Assembly: GCF_014084105.1 (NCBI RefSeq)
Contig: NZ_CP048289.1
Location: forward strand, 8,255,922 to 8,319,921
DNA from: Streptacidiphilus sp. P02-A3a
Lineage (GTDB): Bacteria; Actinomycetota; Actinomycetes; Streptomycetales; Streptomycetaceae
Length of the DNA stretch: 64,000 nucleotides
Direction: 5' to 3'
Made by a program: the position numbers and the translations under genes. The notes beneath the pieces were generated by a model. That model was given only the letters and a program-made list of their open reading frames with translations, did no database searches and was not told the origin of the DNA. How positions within the stretch are numbered: position 1 is the stretch's first letter; every line of letters begins with the position of its first letter. Below, piece by piece: positions 1-8,339 of this stretch.

Positions 1-423
1 GAGTGGAACCGCGTCTACGGCAGGAACGGCTTCCTCCAGTACCAGTTCGTGATCGGGCTGGACCAGGAGCGGACGCTGCGCCGGATCGTGGAGCGGATCA
101 GCCGCAGTCAGTGCCCCAGCTTCCTGGCCGTACTCAAGCGCTTCGGCCAGGGCGACCCGGGCTGGCTGTCCTTCCCGGCCGAGGGCTGGACGCTGGCGCT
201 GGACATCCCCACCGGGATGCCGGGGCTCGGCGGCCTGCTCAACGAGCTCGACGACGAGGTCGCCGGGGCGGGCGGCCGGGTCTACCTGGCGAAGGACTCC
301 CGGCTCCGGCCGGAGAGCCTGGCGGGCATGTACCCCCGACTGGACGACTTCCGCCGACTGCGCGCCGAACTCGACCCGGCCGGCCTGTTCACCTCCGACC
401 TGGCCCGGCGGCTGCGCCTGTAG
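1..423 (+). CDS. FAD-linked oxidoreductase, DprE1-like (C-terminal part)
   Basis: The 5' end lies outside the window; 140 codons are visible, read in frame from base 1 to the TAG at 421-423. The visible part starts with WNRVYGRNGFLQYQFVIG, the signature of the C-terminal substrate domain of the DprE1 / aldonolactone-oxidase (VAO-fold) family, and ends with the usual RRLRAELDPAGLFTSDLARRL block. DprE1 oxidises decaprenylphosphoryl-ribose at C2', and the DprE2-like reductase just downstream (105 bp) supports a two-step epimerase pair. Streptomyces-type organisms lack a mycolyl-arabinogalactan wall, so the real substrate is unknown. The FAD-binding half is not visible. Confidence 0.8.
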   Translation, partial: EWNRVYGRNGFLQYQFVIGLDQERTLRRIVERISRSQCPSFLAVLKRFGQGDPGWLSFPAEGWTLALDIPTGMPGLGGLLNELDDEVAGAGGRVYLAKDSRLRPESLAGMYPRLDDFRRLRAELDPAGLFTSDLARRLRL

Positions 424-490
424 CCGCCCGCCCGTGCCCGTGGCTCCCCGCGAAGTCCCCTCTGCCCGTCGTGGAAGTCCCCTGCCCGCA

Positions 491-514
491 GTAACCCGTA
501 GTAACCCGTAGTAA
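491..514. repeat. 10-bp tandem repeat before the DprE2-like gene
   Basis: GTAACCCGTA occurs twice in tandem (491-500, 501-510) followed by a partial third copy GTAA. It ends just upstream of the Shine-Dalgarno AAGGAAGG (515-522) of the gene starting at 528. The function is unknown and it may simply be replication slippage. Confidence 0.6.
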
Positions 515-527
515 AAGGAAGGCGCCG

Positions 528-1283
528 ATGAAGAACGCCCTGGGTGACCACCAGTCCCTGCTCGTGCTGGGGGGCTCCTCGGAGATCGCCAGGTCCACCG
601 CCCGGCTGATGGTGGGCCGCCGGACCCGCACGGTGCACCTGGCCGGGCGGCCCTCGCCCGAGCTGGACGCCTCGGCGGCCGAACTCCGGGCGCTCGGAGC
701 CGAGGTGACCGTCCTCGACTTCGACGCCGCCGACGTCGACAGCCATGCCGCGGTCCTGGGCAAGGCCTTCACCGAGGGCGACATCGACGTGGTGCTGCTG
801 GCCTTCGGCGTGCTCGGCGACCAGGCCGAGGACGAACGGGATCCGGTCGCGGCGGCGCGGGTCGCGCAGGTCAACTACGTGGGCGCGGTGTCCGCCTCGC
901 TCGTCTGCACCCAGCAGCTGCGCGGCCAGGGCCACGGCGCGCTGGTGGTGCTCTCCTCGGTCGCCGGGGAGCGCGCCCGCAGGTCGAACTACATCTACGG
1001 CTCCTCCAAGGCCGGTCTGGACGTCTTCGCGCAGGGCCTCGGGGACTCCCTGCGGGGCTCCGGCGTGCAGGTGCTGGTGGTCAGGCCCGGGTTCGTGCAC
1101 ACCCGGATGACCGCGGGGCTGAAGCCGGCGCCGCTGGCCACCACCCCGGACGCGGTCGCCGCGGCGGTCCTCGACGGCCTGGGCCGGAACGCCCACACCG
1201 TCTGGGCGCCGGGCGCCCTCCGCTTCGTCATGTCCGGCCTGCGGCACCTGCCCCGCCCGGTCTTCCGCCGACTGCCGATCTGA
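528..1283 (+). CDS. Short-chain dehydrogenase/reductase, DprE2-like
   Basis: 251 aa SDR. The N-terminal Rossmann motif reads GGSSEIARS (about residues 11-19) and the catalytic Tyr-Lys pair is in YIYGSSKAGLD (about residues 154-164), preceded by the Ser-containing strand VVLSSVAGER. DprE2 proteins reduce the 2'-keto intermediate made by DprE1 to the arabino product, and the partner gene lies directly upstream on the same strand. The ATG at 528 has a good Shine-Dalgarno AAGGAAGG 5 nt upstream. The SDR family is certain; the DprE2-type role rests on context and sequence resemblance. Confidence 0.82.
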   Translation: MKNALGDHQSLLVLGGSSEIARSTARLMVGRRTRTVHLAGRPSPELDASAAELRALGAEVTVLDFDAADVDSHAAVLGKAFTEGDIDVVLLAFGVLGDQAEDERDPVAAARVAQVNYVGAVSASLVCTQQLRGQGHGALVVLSSVAGERARRSNYIYGSSKAGLDVFAQGLGDSLRGSGVQVLVVRPGFVHTRMTAGLKPAPLATTPDAVAAAVLDGLGRNAHTVWAPGALRFVMSGLRHLPRPVFRRLPI

Positions 1284-1355
1284 GCACCGGGGTGCCCGGG
1301 GGGAGTGCGCGGGGCTCCGTGCTCCCGAAAGCCGGTACCCGTGAGCAGCGAAACG

Positions 1356-1390
1356 CCTGGAGTGGCTTGCATTTGGCGGGTCACTCCAGG
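1356..1390. promoter_or_regulatory. Perfect 9-bp inverted repeat, candidate operator
   Basis: CCTGGAGTG (1356-1364) and CACTCCAGG (1382-1390) form a perfect inverted repeat with a 17-bp spacer. The spacer is long for an intrinsic terminator, so a dimeric-regulator site for the ATP-binding protein gene at 1491 is more likely. A weak terminator for the reductase gene cannot be excluded. Confidence 0.45.
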
Positions 1391-1490
1391 ACCGTCTCAT
1401 GAGTGACGGACCACATACGGAGAGTCGCCGGCCCGCACGTGAGCCGCCGGACGACCGTACTCGCACGACTGCTCAAGAAGCGGATGTTCG

Positions 1491-2009
1491 ATGCACAGCC
1501 CACGCCACCGCGTCCAGTGCCCTCCGGTCGAGGGCGCCGGCGACGCCGAGGAGGGGGAGCCCGCGTCAGCGGCCCTCCTCGCCCACCTGGGCACGGCCAG
1601 GAGCACCTGGCCGATGGACCGCCAGGCCGCCGCGACCCTGCCCGGGCAACCCGCCTCGGTCGCCCGGGCCCGGCGCTTCGTCCGGATCACGGCGGCCATG
1701 TGGCGGCTGTCGGACGACACCGTGGCCGAGGTGGAGCTGTGCATGTCGGAGCTGGTGTCCAACGCGGTCACCCACACCGTCAGCCGCCGGGTGCACTGCC
1801 GGTTGTGGAGCGCCCGCGGGGTGCTGGTGCTGGAGGTGGACGACGAGGGCCGGCGCGAGCTGCCCCGCACCGAGTCGGCCGCCGAGGACGACGAGCACGG
1901 CCGCGGGATGCTGCTGGTCGAGTCGTTCACCGCCGCCTGGGGGACGGTCCCCCGGCCGGAGTACTCGGGCAAGACGGTGTGGGCGGCGCTGCTGCTGCCC
2001 TCCGGATGA
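1491..2009 (+). CDS. RsbW-like ATP-binding (GHKL) regulatory protein
   Basis: 172 aa with a single HATPase_c domain. The N box is ELVSNAVTH (about residues 86-94) and the G box GRGMLLVES (about residues 138-146), as in anti-sigma serine kinases of the RsbW/SpoIIAB group, very numerous in streptomycetes. No membrane segment or second domain is seen. Such proteins bind a sigma factor or phosphorylate an anti-anti-sigma partner, but no partner gene is adjacent. The start is uncertain: ATG 1491 is the longest frame, while ATG 1614 has an AGGAG 10 nt upstream and would give a 131-aa protein closer to family size. Confidence 0.8.
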   Translation: MHSPRHRVQCPPVEGAGDAEEGEPASAALLAHLGTARSTWPMDRQAAATLPGQPASVARARRFVRITAAMWRLSDDTVAEVELCMSELVSNAVTHTVSRRVHCRLWSARGVLVLEVDDEGRRELPRTESAAEDDEHGRGMLLVESFTAAWGTVPRPEYSGKTVWAALLLPSG

Positions 2010-2021
2010 CCGTCGGCGGCG

Positions 2022-2047
2022 CCTCAGGCCTCGCACCTCAGGCCTCG
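2022..2047. repeat. 12-bp direct repeat at the convergent gene ends
   Basis: CCTCAGGCCTCG occurs at 2022-2033 and again at 2036-2047, duplicating the sequence around the stop codon of the VWA gene. It looks like a small tandem duplication; no hairpin-type terminator is evident in this 28-bp convergent gap. Confidence 0.5.
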
Positions 2048-3240
2048 GGTATCGGTAGCGGCTGCTTCTGGATCGCGGCGGCCATGATCTCCGGGAAGAG
2101 GTCCGGGGTGCAGGCGAAGGCCGGAGCCCCGAGCGCCGCGAGCGCTGCCGCGTGGGAGCGGTCGTACGCCGGGGCGCCCTCGTCCGACAGTGCCAGCAGC
2201 GCGATGAACTGCACCCCGGCGGCCTTCATCGCGGCCACCCGCTTCAGCATGCCGTCCCGGATCCCGCCCTCGTACAGGTCGCTGATCAGCACGACCACGG
2301 TGTCGGCCGGACGGGTGATCCGGGACTGGCAGTACGCCAGCGCCTGGTTGATGTCGGTGCCGCCGCCCAGTTGGACGCCGAACAGCACGTCCACCGGGTC
2401 GGCCAGCTGCTCGGTCAGGTCGACCACGGCGGTGTCGAAGACCACCAGCCGGGTGCGCAGCGAGGACATCGAGGCCAGCACGGCGCCGAAGACCGAGGAG
2501 TGCACGACCGAGGCGGCCATCGAGCCGGACTGGTCGATGCACAGGATGACCTCCTTCTTCACCGCGTTGGCGGCCCGGGCGTAGCCGATCAGCCGCTCCG
2601 GCACGACCGTGCCGTGGGTGCGTGCGCCCTCCGGCTCGACGTAGTTCCTCAGGTTGGCCCGGATGGTGCGGTCCCAGTCGATGTCGCGGTGGCGCGGGCG
2701 GTTGACCCGGGCGCTGCGGTCCAGCGCGCCGCCGACCAGTGAGCGGGTTCGGGTCGCGATCCGGCGTTCGAGCTGCGCGACGACCTTCCGGACGACGGCG
2801 CGGGCGCTCTCCCGGGTGGTCTCCGGCAGTGCCCGGCCGAGCGACAGCAGCGTGCCGACCAGGTGCACGTCGGGCTCCACCGCCTCCAGCATCTCCGGCT
2901 CCATCAGCAGCTGGGCCAGGCCGAGCCGGTCGATGGCGTCCTGCTGCATCACCTGCACCACCCGGGTGGGGAAGTACTCGCGGATGTCGCCGAGCCAGCG
3001 GGCGACCTCGGGCGCGGAGCCGCCGAGCCCGGCGCCGCGCGGGCGGCCGCGGTCCGGCGCGTTGCCACCGGCGCCGCCCGCGCCGTTCCGGTAGAGGGCG
3101 CTCAGGGCGCGGTCCATCGCCGCCTCGCGTCCGCTGAGGCGGCAGCCGGTGCCGTCGGCGTCGCCGCCGAGGACCAGCCGCCAGCGGCGCAGCCGCTCGT
3201 CCGCGGCCTGGGCGGGGGTGGTGCTGCCGGGGCTGGTCAT
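2038..3240 (-). CDS. VWA-domain protein partnered with a MoxR-type AAA ATPase
   Basis: 400 aa. A von Willebrand A domain occupies about residues 228-385 with an intact metal-ion (MIDAS) motif DQSGSMAAS (about 236-244), a downstream Thr (GGGTDINQAL) and Asp (ISDLYEGG). The N-terminal 200 residues are helical and resemble CoxE/YehP-type VWA partners of MoxR ATPases. It is last in a three-gene operon: its ATG overlaps the stop of the DUF5682 gene in an ATGA, indicating coupled translation. By family knowledge a MoxR-VWA pair acts as an ATP-driven remodeller with the VWA protein as adaptor; the target is unknown. Confidence 0.88.
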   Translation of the reverse strand: MTSPGSTTPAQAADERLRRWRLVLGGDADGTGCRLSGREAAMDRALSALYRNGAGGAGGNAPDRGRPRGAGLGGSAPEVARWLGDIREYFPTRVVQVMQQDAIDRLGLAQLLMEPEMLEAVEPDVHLVGTLLSLGRALPETTRESARAVVRKVVAQLERRIATRTRSLVGGALDRSARVNRPRHRDIDWDRTIRANLRNYVEPEGARTHGTVVPERLIGYARAANAVKKEVILCIDQSGSMAASVVHSSVFGAVLASMSSLRTRLVVFDTAVVDLTEQLADPVDVLFGVQLGGGTDINQALAYCQSRITRPADTVVVLISDLYEGGIRDGMLKRVAAMKAAGVQFIALLALSDEGAPAYDRSHAAALAALGAPAFACTPDLFPEIMAAAIQKQPLPIPEA

Positions 3241-5579
3241 GGCTGGGCCTCCGTCAGGTCGGGATTCGGCGCGGGAGTCGGGTCAGCGGTCGGGTCAGGA
3301 GTCGGGTCGGCGGTCGGGGCGAGCAGCAGCGCGGCGGTCGCGCGGGCGGCCCCGGCGCGGGCCTGGTCGGGCTCGGCGGCGAAGCCCGGGCGGTCACCGG
3401 CCGGGGGCTGCCCGCCGGTGGCGCCGGGAGCGGCGCGGACCCGCTCACCGACGGTGCGCCGCACCGCCGCCTCGAAGCCGGAGAAGGTCCGCCGCAGCAG
3501 CGGCAGCACGTCCGGGAAGACCGCCTCGGGGACGCCGGTCAGCCAGTCGTCGACCAGGCCGAGCAGCCGGGTGTCATGGATCAGCAGCATGCCGCCGCCC
3601 GCGAGGAAGCCCTCGATCCAGCCCGCCGCGTCGGCGGGTTCGCTCGCCGCCGACAGCGCAAGGCCCAGGTGCCGGGCGGCTTCGTCGGCGTCCCACTGGT
3701 TGTCGTCCAGCAGCAGCCGGGTGGCCCGGCCGCGCAGCAGCCCGGGGACGGTGTCCCGGCGGGCCAGCGTGCGCAGCGTGGTGGGCCAGCGGGCACCCGG
3801 ACCGTCGGTCGCCGAGCCGCCGCTGGGGCCGTCGGCGAGCAGGGCGACGGCCGCGTGGGTCGTGCCCAGGTGCACCGCCATCGCGGTGGCGCCCTCGGCG
3901 TCCAGGTGGGCGCAGGCCGGTGGGAGGCCGACGCAGATCCGCACCGCCAGGCTCTCCGCCAGGTGCCGCAGCGCCGAGGCGTCGGTGCCGCGGACGTCGC
4001 CGTAGCGCAGCGAGCGGACCAGCGCGGGCAGCGCCTCGGCCAGGTGGGCGACGTCGGCGTCGAGCGCGGCGCGGTCGGCGAGGGCGCTGAGCACGGTGTC
4101 CAGCGCGCCCGGGAGGTCGGCCAGCAGGCAGCTCTCGGCGAGGCCGGTGACCTCGGCCAGACCGGCCGCGTTGACGGCCCGGTCGGCGGCCCGGGCCTGG
4201 GCCGCCGACTCGACGGTGGTGCCCCAGATCCCGGCTTCGGCGATGGAGACCGCGAGTTCGGGCTCCCAGCGCAGCCGCCAGCTCTCCCGGAAGGTGCCGG
4301 TGGAGGCGGTGCGCGGGTCGGCCGGTCGGCCCCAGTGGATGTCCAGCAGCCGCAGCCGGTGCAGCAGGCGGCTGCGGGCGGCGTCGGTCTCCTTGCGCAG
4401 GTCCAGGTCGAGCAGGCGTTCGTCCGGCTCCGGCTTGAGCCGCAGCGCGCGCTGCGACCGGGACAGGTCGCGCTGCAACGGGACGGCGGGCGCGCCCTCC
4501 GGTACCGCGCCCAGGGCCTCGCCGACCACCAGCCGGTCCGAGATCAGCGCGAGCGGGACGTCCGAGCCCTCGCACAGCACCGCCCGGGCCGCGTCCAGGG
4601 TCTCCGCCAGGCCGGGGACCGGTCGTCCGCGCATGACGGCCAGGGTCTCGGCGAGCCGGGCGGCCTCGATCACATGGGCCGAGGAGACCGAGTAGTCCTC
4701 GGCCCGGAGCAGCGCGGCCATCCGGGTGAGCCAGCGCACCGGGCCCGGATCCGGCGACTCGAACAGGTGCTGGTACCAGCCGGGCGAGGCGATTCCGGCT
4801 CCGTAGCCGGTGTGCTGGGACAGCCGGCGGTGTGTCCAGGGCACCCAGGTCAGCTCGACCTTGGCCTTGGGCAGCCCCTTGAGCAGGGCGTTGTCCTCGG
4901 TCGCGGAGACCCGGGCGGCCAGCGCGGGGACGTGCCAGGCCCCGCAGACCACGGCGATGCGCTGGTGCCCGGCTCTCCGGGCCGCCCGCAACTGCCTGCG
5001 CATATGGGCCTCGCGCACGATGTCGGTGCCCTCGGCCGGGCCGGTCCGCAGCTCGGCCATGGCCTCGGCGATGGCCCGGAAGGGGTCGAGGGCGTCCGCG
5101 CCGGGCTCGGGCAGCCGGTGCTCGACGACGTCCTCCCACCACTGCTCGGGGTCGTCGTGACCGGCGACGCGGGCGAGTTCGCCGATCGGGTCGCGCGGCG
5201 CCCCCGGTGAGGACGCCTCCTCGTCCTCGGGGCGGTCCGGACCGGCGGCGAGGCTGTGCGCGGCCGGAAGGTCGATGAAGTGGACCGGCAGGTCGCGGTC
5301 CAGCGCGTGGCGCAGCGCGACCCACTCGGGTGAGAAGGCCGCGTAGGGCCAGAACGCGGCGCGGGCCGGTTCGTCCACGATGTGGGCCAGCAGTGCCACC
5401 GGCGGGACCATCTCCTTGTCGGCGGCGAAGGCGAGCAGCGCGTCCGCCTCCGCCGGGCCCTCGATCAGGACCGCGTCCGGCTGGTACTGCCGCAGCGCCG
5501 CGGCGACCGCGCGGGCCGAGCCGGGACCGTGGTGGCGCACCCCCAGCAGGGCCACGCCTTCGGCTTGTCTGTGCGTCAT
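3237..5579 (-). CDS. DUF5682 family protein
   Basis: 780 aa, soluble. The N-terminus LLGVRHHGPGSARAV (about residues 11-25), followed by DAVLIEGPAEAD and VHFIDLP, resembles the TraB/TIKI/erythromycin-esterase superfamily, in which such His and Glu positions form a metal or catalytic site. A second conserved-looking block, IAVVCGAWHVPAL, lies near residue 225. The C-terminal 400 residues are helix-rich without a recognised domain. It is the middle gene of the AAA-DUF5682-VWA operon, 52 bp after the AAA gene. The start is ATG 5579 with GGGGTGG upstream; longer forms run into the preceding gene. The biochemical activity is unknown, and hydrolase or protease-like chemistry is inference only. Confidence 0.8.
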   Translation of the reverse strand: MTHRQAEGVALLGVRHHGPGSARAVAAALRQYQPDAVLIEGPAEADALLAFAADKEMVPPVALLAHIVDEPARAAFWPYAAFSPEWVALRHALDRDLPVHFIDLPAAHSLAAGPDRPEDEEASSPGAPRDPIGELARVAGHDDPEQWWEDVVEHRLPEPGADALDPFRAIAEAMAELRTGPAEGTDIVREAHMRRQLRAARRAGHQRIAVVCGAWHVPALAARVSATEDNALLKGLPKAKVELTWVPWTHRRLSQHTGYGAGIASPGWYQHLFESPDPGPVRWLTRMAALLRAEDYSVSSAHVIEAARLAETLAVMRGRPVPGLAETLDAARAVLCEGSDVPLALISDRLVVGEALGAVPEGAPAVPLQRDLSRSQRALRLKPEPDERLLDLDLRKETDAARSRLLHRLRLLDIHWGRPADPRTASTGTFRESWRLRWEPELAVSIAEAGIWGTTVESAAQARAADRAVNAAGLAEVTGLAESCLLADLPGALDTVLSALADRAALDADVAHLAEALPALVRSLRYGDVRGTDASALRHLAESLAVRICVGLPPACAHLDAEGATAMAVHLGTTHAAVALLADGPSGGSATDGPGARWPTTLRTLARRDTVPGLLRGRATRLLLDDNQWDADEAARHLGLALSAASEPADAAGWIEGFLAGGGMLLIHDTRLLGLVDDWLTGVPEAVFPDVLPLLRRTFSGFEAAVRRTVGERVRAAPGATGGQPPAGDRPGFAAEPDQARAGAARATAALLLAPTADPTPDPTADPTPAPNPDLTEAQP

Positions 5580-5631
5580 CTGAGCCACCCCCTGTGTCGA
5601 AGTCCGGCCTGGTGCTGTCACCGACGGACCG

Positions 5632-6726
5632 TCAGCGCTGCTCGGTGTCCCGGCAGCTGCGGTAGAAGTCCTTCCACTCCTCGCGTTCGCGGACGACGCT
5701 CTCCAGGTACTCCTGCCAGACCAGCCGGTCGGCGGCGGGGTCGCGGACCACGGCGCCGAGCAGGCCGGAGGCGACGTCGCCGGGGCGCAGCACGCCGTCA
5801 CCGAAGTGCGCGGCCAGCGCCAGACCGCTGGTGACCACGGAGATCGCCTCGGCGGTGGACAGGCTGCCCGAGGGCGACTTGACCTTGGTGCGGCCGTCGG
5901 TGGTGACCCCGTCCCGCAGTTCGCGGAACACGGTGACCACCCGGCGTATCTCGGTGGAACCGCTGGGGACCTCGGGCAGCCGCAGCGAGCGGCCCAGCTC
6001 GGCGACCCGGCGCGCGACGATGTCCACCTCGTCGTCCAGCGAGGCGGGCAGCGGCAGCACCACCGTGTTGAACCGGCGGCGCAGCGCGCTGGAGAGCTCG
6101 TTGACGCCCCGGTCGCGGTCGTTGGCGGTGGCGATCAGGTTGAACCCGCGCACCGCCTGCACCTCCTCGCCGAGCTCGGGTATCGGCAGGGTCTTCTCGG
6201 ACAGGATGGTGATCAGGCTGTCCTGGACGTCGGCCGGGATCCGGGTGAGCTCCTCCACCCGGGCGGTCAGCCCCTCGGCCATGGCGCGCATCACCGGGCT
6301 GGGTACCAGCGCGCCCCGGCTCGGGCCCTCGGCCAGCAGCCGGGCGTAGTTCCAGCCGTAGCGGACCGCCTCCTCCGGGGTGCCGGCGGTGCCCTGGACC
6401 AGCAGCGTCGAGTCGCCGCTGACGGCGGCGGCCAAGTGCTCGGACACCCACGTCTTGGCGGTACCGGGCACGCCCAGCAGCAGCAGGGCCCGGTCGGTGG
6501 CGAGGGTGGTGATCGCGACCTCGACGATCCGGCGCGGGCCGACGTACTTGGGGGTGATCACCGTGCCGTCGGGGAGGGTCCCGCCGAGCAGGTAGGTGGC
6601 CACGGCCCAGGGCGACAGCCGCCAGCGGGCCGGGCGGGGCCGGTCGTCGGCGGCGGCGAGGGCGGCCAGCTCGGCGGCGAAGGCCTGCTCCGCGTGCGGT
6701 CGCAGGGCCTCGGTGGTTGTGGGCAT
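5632..6726 (-). CDS. MoxR-type AAA+ ATPase
   Basis: 364 aa. Walker A is GVPGTAKT (about residues 85-92). The sensor 1 segment FNLIATANDRDRGVNELSSALRRRFN and arginine-finger region are typical of the MoxR/RavA branch. It is first gene of the operon with DUF5682 and VWA, and MoxR ATPases work as hexameric remodellers with VWA partners. Start ATG 6726 has GAGGAG upstream. The reading frame continues open upstream, but that stretch contains the promoter motif at 6830-6852, so the longer form is rejected. It is probably induced by DNA damage through that motif. Confidence 0.9.
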   Translation of the reverse strand: MPTTTEALRPHAEQAFAAELAALAAADDRPRPARWRLSPWAVATYLLGGTLPDGTVITPKYVGPRRIVEVAITTLATDRALLLLGVPGTAKTWVSEHLAAAVSGDSTLLVQGTAGTPEEAVRYGWNYARLLAEGPSRGALVPSPVMRAMAEGLTARVEELTRIPADVQDSLITILSEKTLPIPELGEEVQAVRGFNLIATANDRDRGVNELSSALRRRFNTVVLPLPASLDDEVDIVARRVAELGRSLRLPEVPSGSTEIRRVVTVFRELRDGVTTDGRTKVKSPSGSLSTAEAISVVTSGLALAAHFGDGVLRPGDVASGLLGAVVRDPAADRLVWQEYLESVVREREEWKDFYRSCRDTEQR

Positions 6727-6829
6727 GGCAACTCCTCGTCCGAGGGAGGCGGATGACTGAGTGGGCGTCAGAAGACAGCGAAGGGGCAGCGGCCCGGGCG
6801 CCGGAGCCCGGCGTCCGCCTGCAACCACC

Positions 6830-6852
6830 ACTCTGCACCCGGCCACTGACAA
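6830..6852 (-). promoter_or_regulatory. PafBC / RecA-NDp-type DNA-damage promoter of the AAA-DUF5682-VWA operon
   Basis: On the minus strand TTGTCAGTG (6852-6844), an 8-nt spacer and CAGAGT (6835-6830) match the actinobacterial LexA-independent DNA-damage promoter consensus TTGTCRGTG-N8-TAnnnT except for C in place of the first T of the -10. Transcription would start near 6823, leaving a leader of about 97 nt. A 22/23 identical copy precedes the ABC transporter at 63716. Confidence 0.7.
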
Positions 6853-6896
6853 TCGAGCCGGGAGGCGGCCGCCGCCCGCTCGCCGGGTCGGCCGGA

Positions 6897-6919
6897 TTGT
6901 CGGACCCCCCGGCTACGGT
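6897..6919 (+). promoter_or_regulatory. PafBC-like promoter of the SWIM-DUF5691 operon
   Basis: TTGTCGGAC (6897-6905), 8 nt, then TACGGT (6914-6919) fits the spacing of TTGTCRGTG-N8-TAnnnT with 7 of 9 upstream bases matching. The -10 ends 7 nt before the ATG at 6927, so the transcript would start at or next to that ATG and be leaderless, in agreement with the lack of a Shine-Dalgarno. Confidence 0.55.
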
Positions 6920-6926
6920 CCTTGCC

Positions 6927-8339
6927 ATGGAGGATCGCTGGACACCGGAGCACGTTCTCTCACTCGCCCCTGACGCCCCCTCACGCAAGGCGGCGTCCAA
7001 ACTCTCGGCCCCCGCGCCCTGGTCGGCCACGGGCTCGGACGACCGCGCCCTGTGGGGCCAGTGCCAGGGCAGCGGCGGCACGCCCTACCGGACGGCGGTC
7101 GAGCTGGCCGGTCCCGCCTACCAGTGCAGCTGTCCGAGCCGGAAGTTCCCCTGCAAGCACGCGCTGGGCCTGCTGCTGCTCTGGGCCGCCCGGGGCACCG
7201 GGCAGGGCCAGGCCCCCGAATGGGCCACCGGCTGGCTGGACGCCCGCCAGGAGAAGGAGCGGCAGCTCCAGGACCGCCGGGAGCAGCAGCGGCAAGGCGC
7301 CGAGCAGGACGGCGGCGCGGAGGAGCCGGCCGACACCGCCGCGCGGCTGGCCGCCGCCAAACGCGCCGCCCGCCGGTCCGAGCGGGTCGCGGCCGGGGCC
7401 GCCGAGCTCCAGGCCAGGCTCGCGGACCAGCTGCGGGCCGGTCTCGCCGACGCCCCGCAGCAGGGCCCGGCGGCCTGGGCCGGGGTGGCCGCCCGGATGG
7501 TCGACGCCCAGGCTCCCGGGCTCGCGGCGCGGGCCCGGGAGCTGGGGACGGTCCCCGCGTCCGGCCCGGGCTGGCCCTCGCGGCTGCTGGAGGAGTACGG
7601 CCTGCTGCACCTGCTCGCCGCCGGATACCAGCGGGTGGACAGCCTCCCGGCCGGGCTGGCGGCGACGGTCCGGGCCCGGGTCGGCTTCACCGTGGACACG
7701 GCCGAGGTGCTGCGCGGGCCGGTGGTCCGCGACCACTGGCTGGTCCTCGGCAGCAGCGACAGCGGCGACGAGCGGCTGACCACCCGGCGGATCTGGCTGC
7801 GCGGCAGCCGCAGCGGGCAGCCCGCGCTGCTGCTCTCCTTCGGACGCCCGGGGAGCGCGCCCGACCTCGCCCTGCCGACCGGCCTGCGGCTGGACGCCGA
7901 GGTGGCCTTCCACCCCGGCGCGCGCCCGCTGCGGGCGGCGCTCGGCACCCGCTTCTCCGCCCCCAGCGTCCCGTCCCCGGCCGAGGCCGTCCCGCCCGGG
8001 CTGCGGCTGGAGGCCGCGCTGGACGCCTACGGCCGGGCGCTGAGCGACGATCCGTGGCTGGACTCCTGGCCGGTGGTGCTGGAGCGGGTGGTCCCGCTGC
8101 CCGGCGCCCTCGGCTGGGAGCTCGCCGACCACAGCGGCCCCGCGCCGGTCGCGATACCCGTCGACCGGCGGAGCACCCCCGACTCCGGACTGTGGCGGCT
8201 GGCCGCCGTCTCCGGGGGCCGCCCGCTGACGCTGTTCGGGGAGTGCGGGCACCGGGGCTTCACCCCGATCACCGCCTGGTACCACGAGGAGACCTCCGGC
8301 GACCCGCGCCGGATCCGCACCCTGGGGGTGACCGCATGA
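6927..8339 (+). CDS. SWIM zinc-finger family protein
   Basis: 470 aa. A SWIM zinc finger CSCPSRKFPCKH (C67, C69, C76, H78) lies in the N-terminal 100 residues; it is followed by a charged Gln/Glu/Arg-rich stretch (about 105-150, probably coiled coil) and a large C-terminal region without a recognised domain. SWIM fingers bind nucleic acid or protein. The start at ATG 6927 is supported by the leaderless promoter; the frame is open upstream but reads through promoter sequence. It is divergent from the AAA gene with a 200-bp shared promoter region and is translationally coupled (ATGA) to the DUF5691 gene. Confidence 0.86.
   Translation: MEDRWTPEHVLSLAPDAPSRKAASKLSAPAPWSATGSDDRALWGQCQGSGGTPYRTAVELAGPAYQCSCPSRKFPCKHALGLLLLWAARGTGQGQAPEWATGWLDARQEKERQLQDRREQQRQGAEQDGGAEEPADTAARLAAAKRAARRSERVAAGAAELQARLADQLRAGLADAPQQGPAAWAGVAARMVDAQAPGLAARARELGTVPASGPGWPSRLLEEYGLLHLLAAGYQRVDSLPAGLAATVRARVGFTVDTAEVLRGPVVRDHWLVLGSSDSGDERLTTRRIWLRGSRSGQPALLLSFGRPGSAPDLALPTGLRLDAEVAFHPGARPLRAALGTRFSAPSVPSPAEAVPPGLRLEAALDAYGRALSDDPWLDSWPVVLERVVPLPGALGWELADHSGPAPVAIPVDRRSTPDSGLWRLAAVSGGRPLTLFGECGHRGFTPITAWYHEETSGDPRRIRTLGVTA

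Noticed and set aside
6727-6852. N-terminal extension of the AAA ATPase beginning MSVAGCRVV
   Set aside because: The same peptide start appears upstream of the ABC ATP-binding gene at 63776 because both read through the shared TTGTCAGTG promoter motif. The proper starts with ribosome sites are 6726 and 63716.
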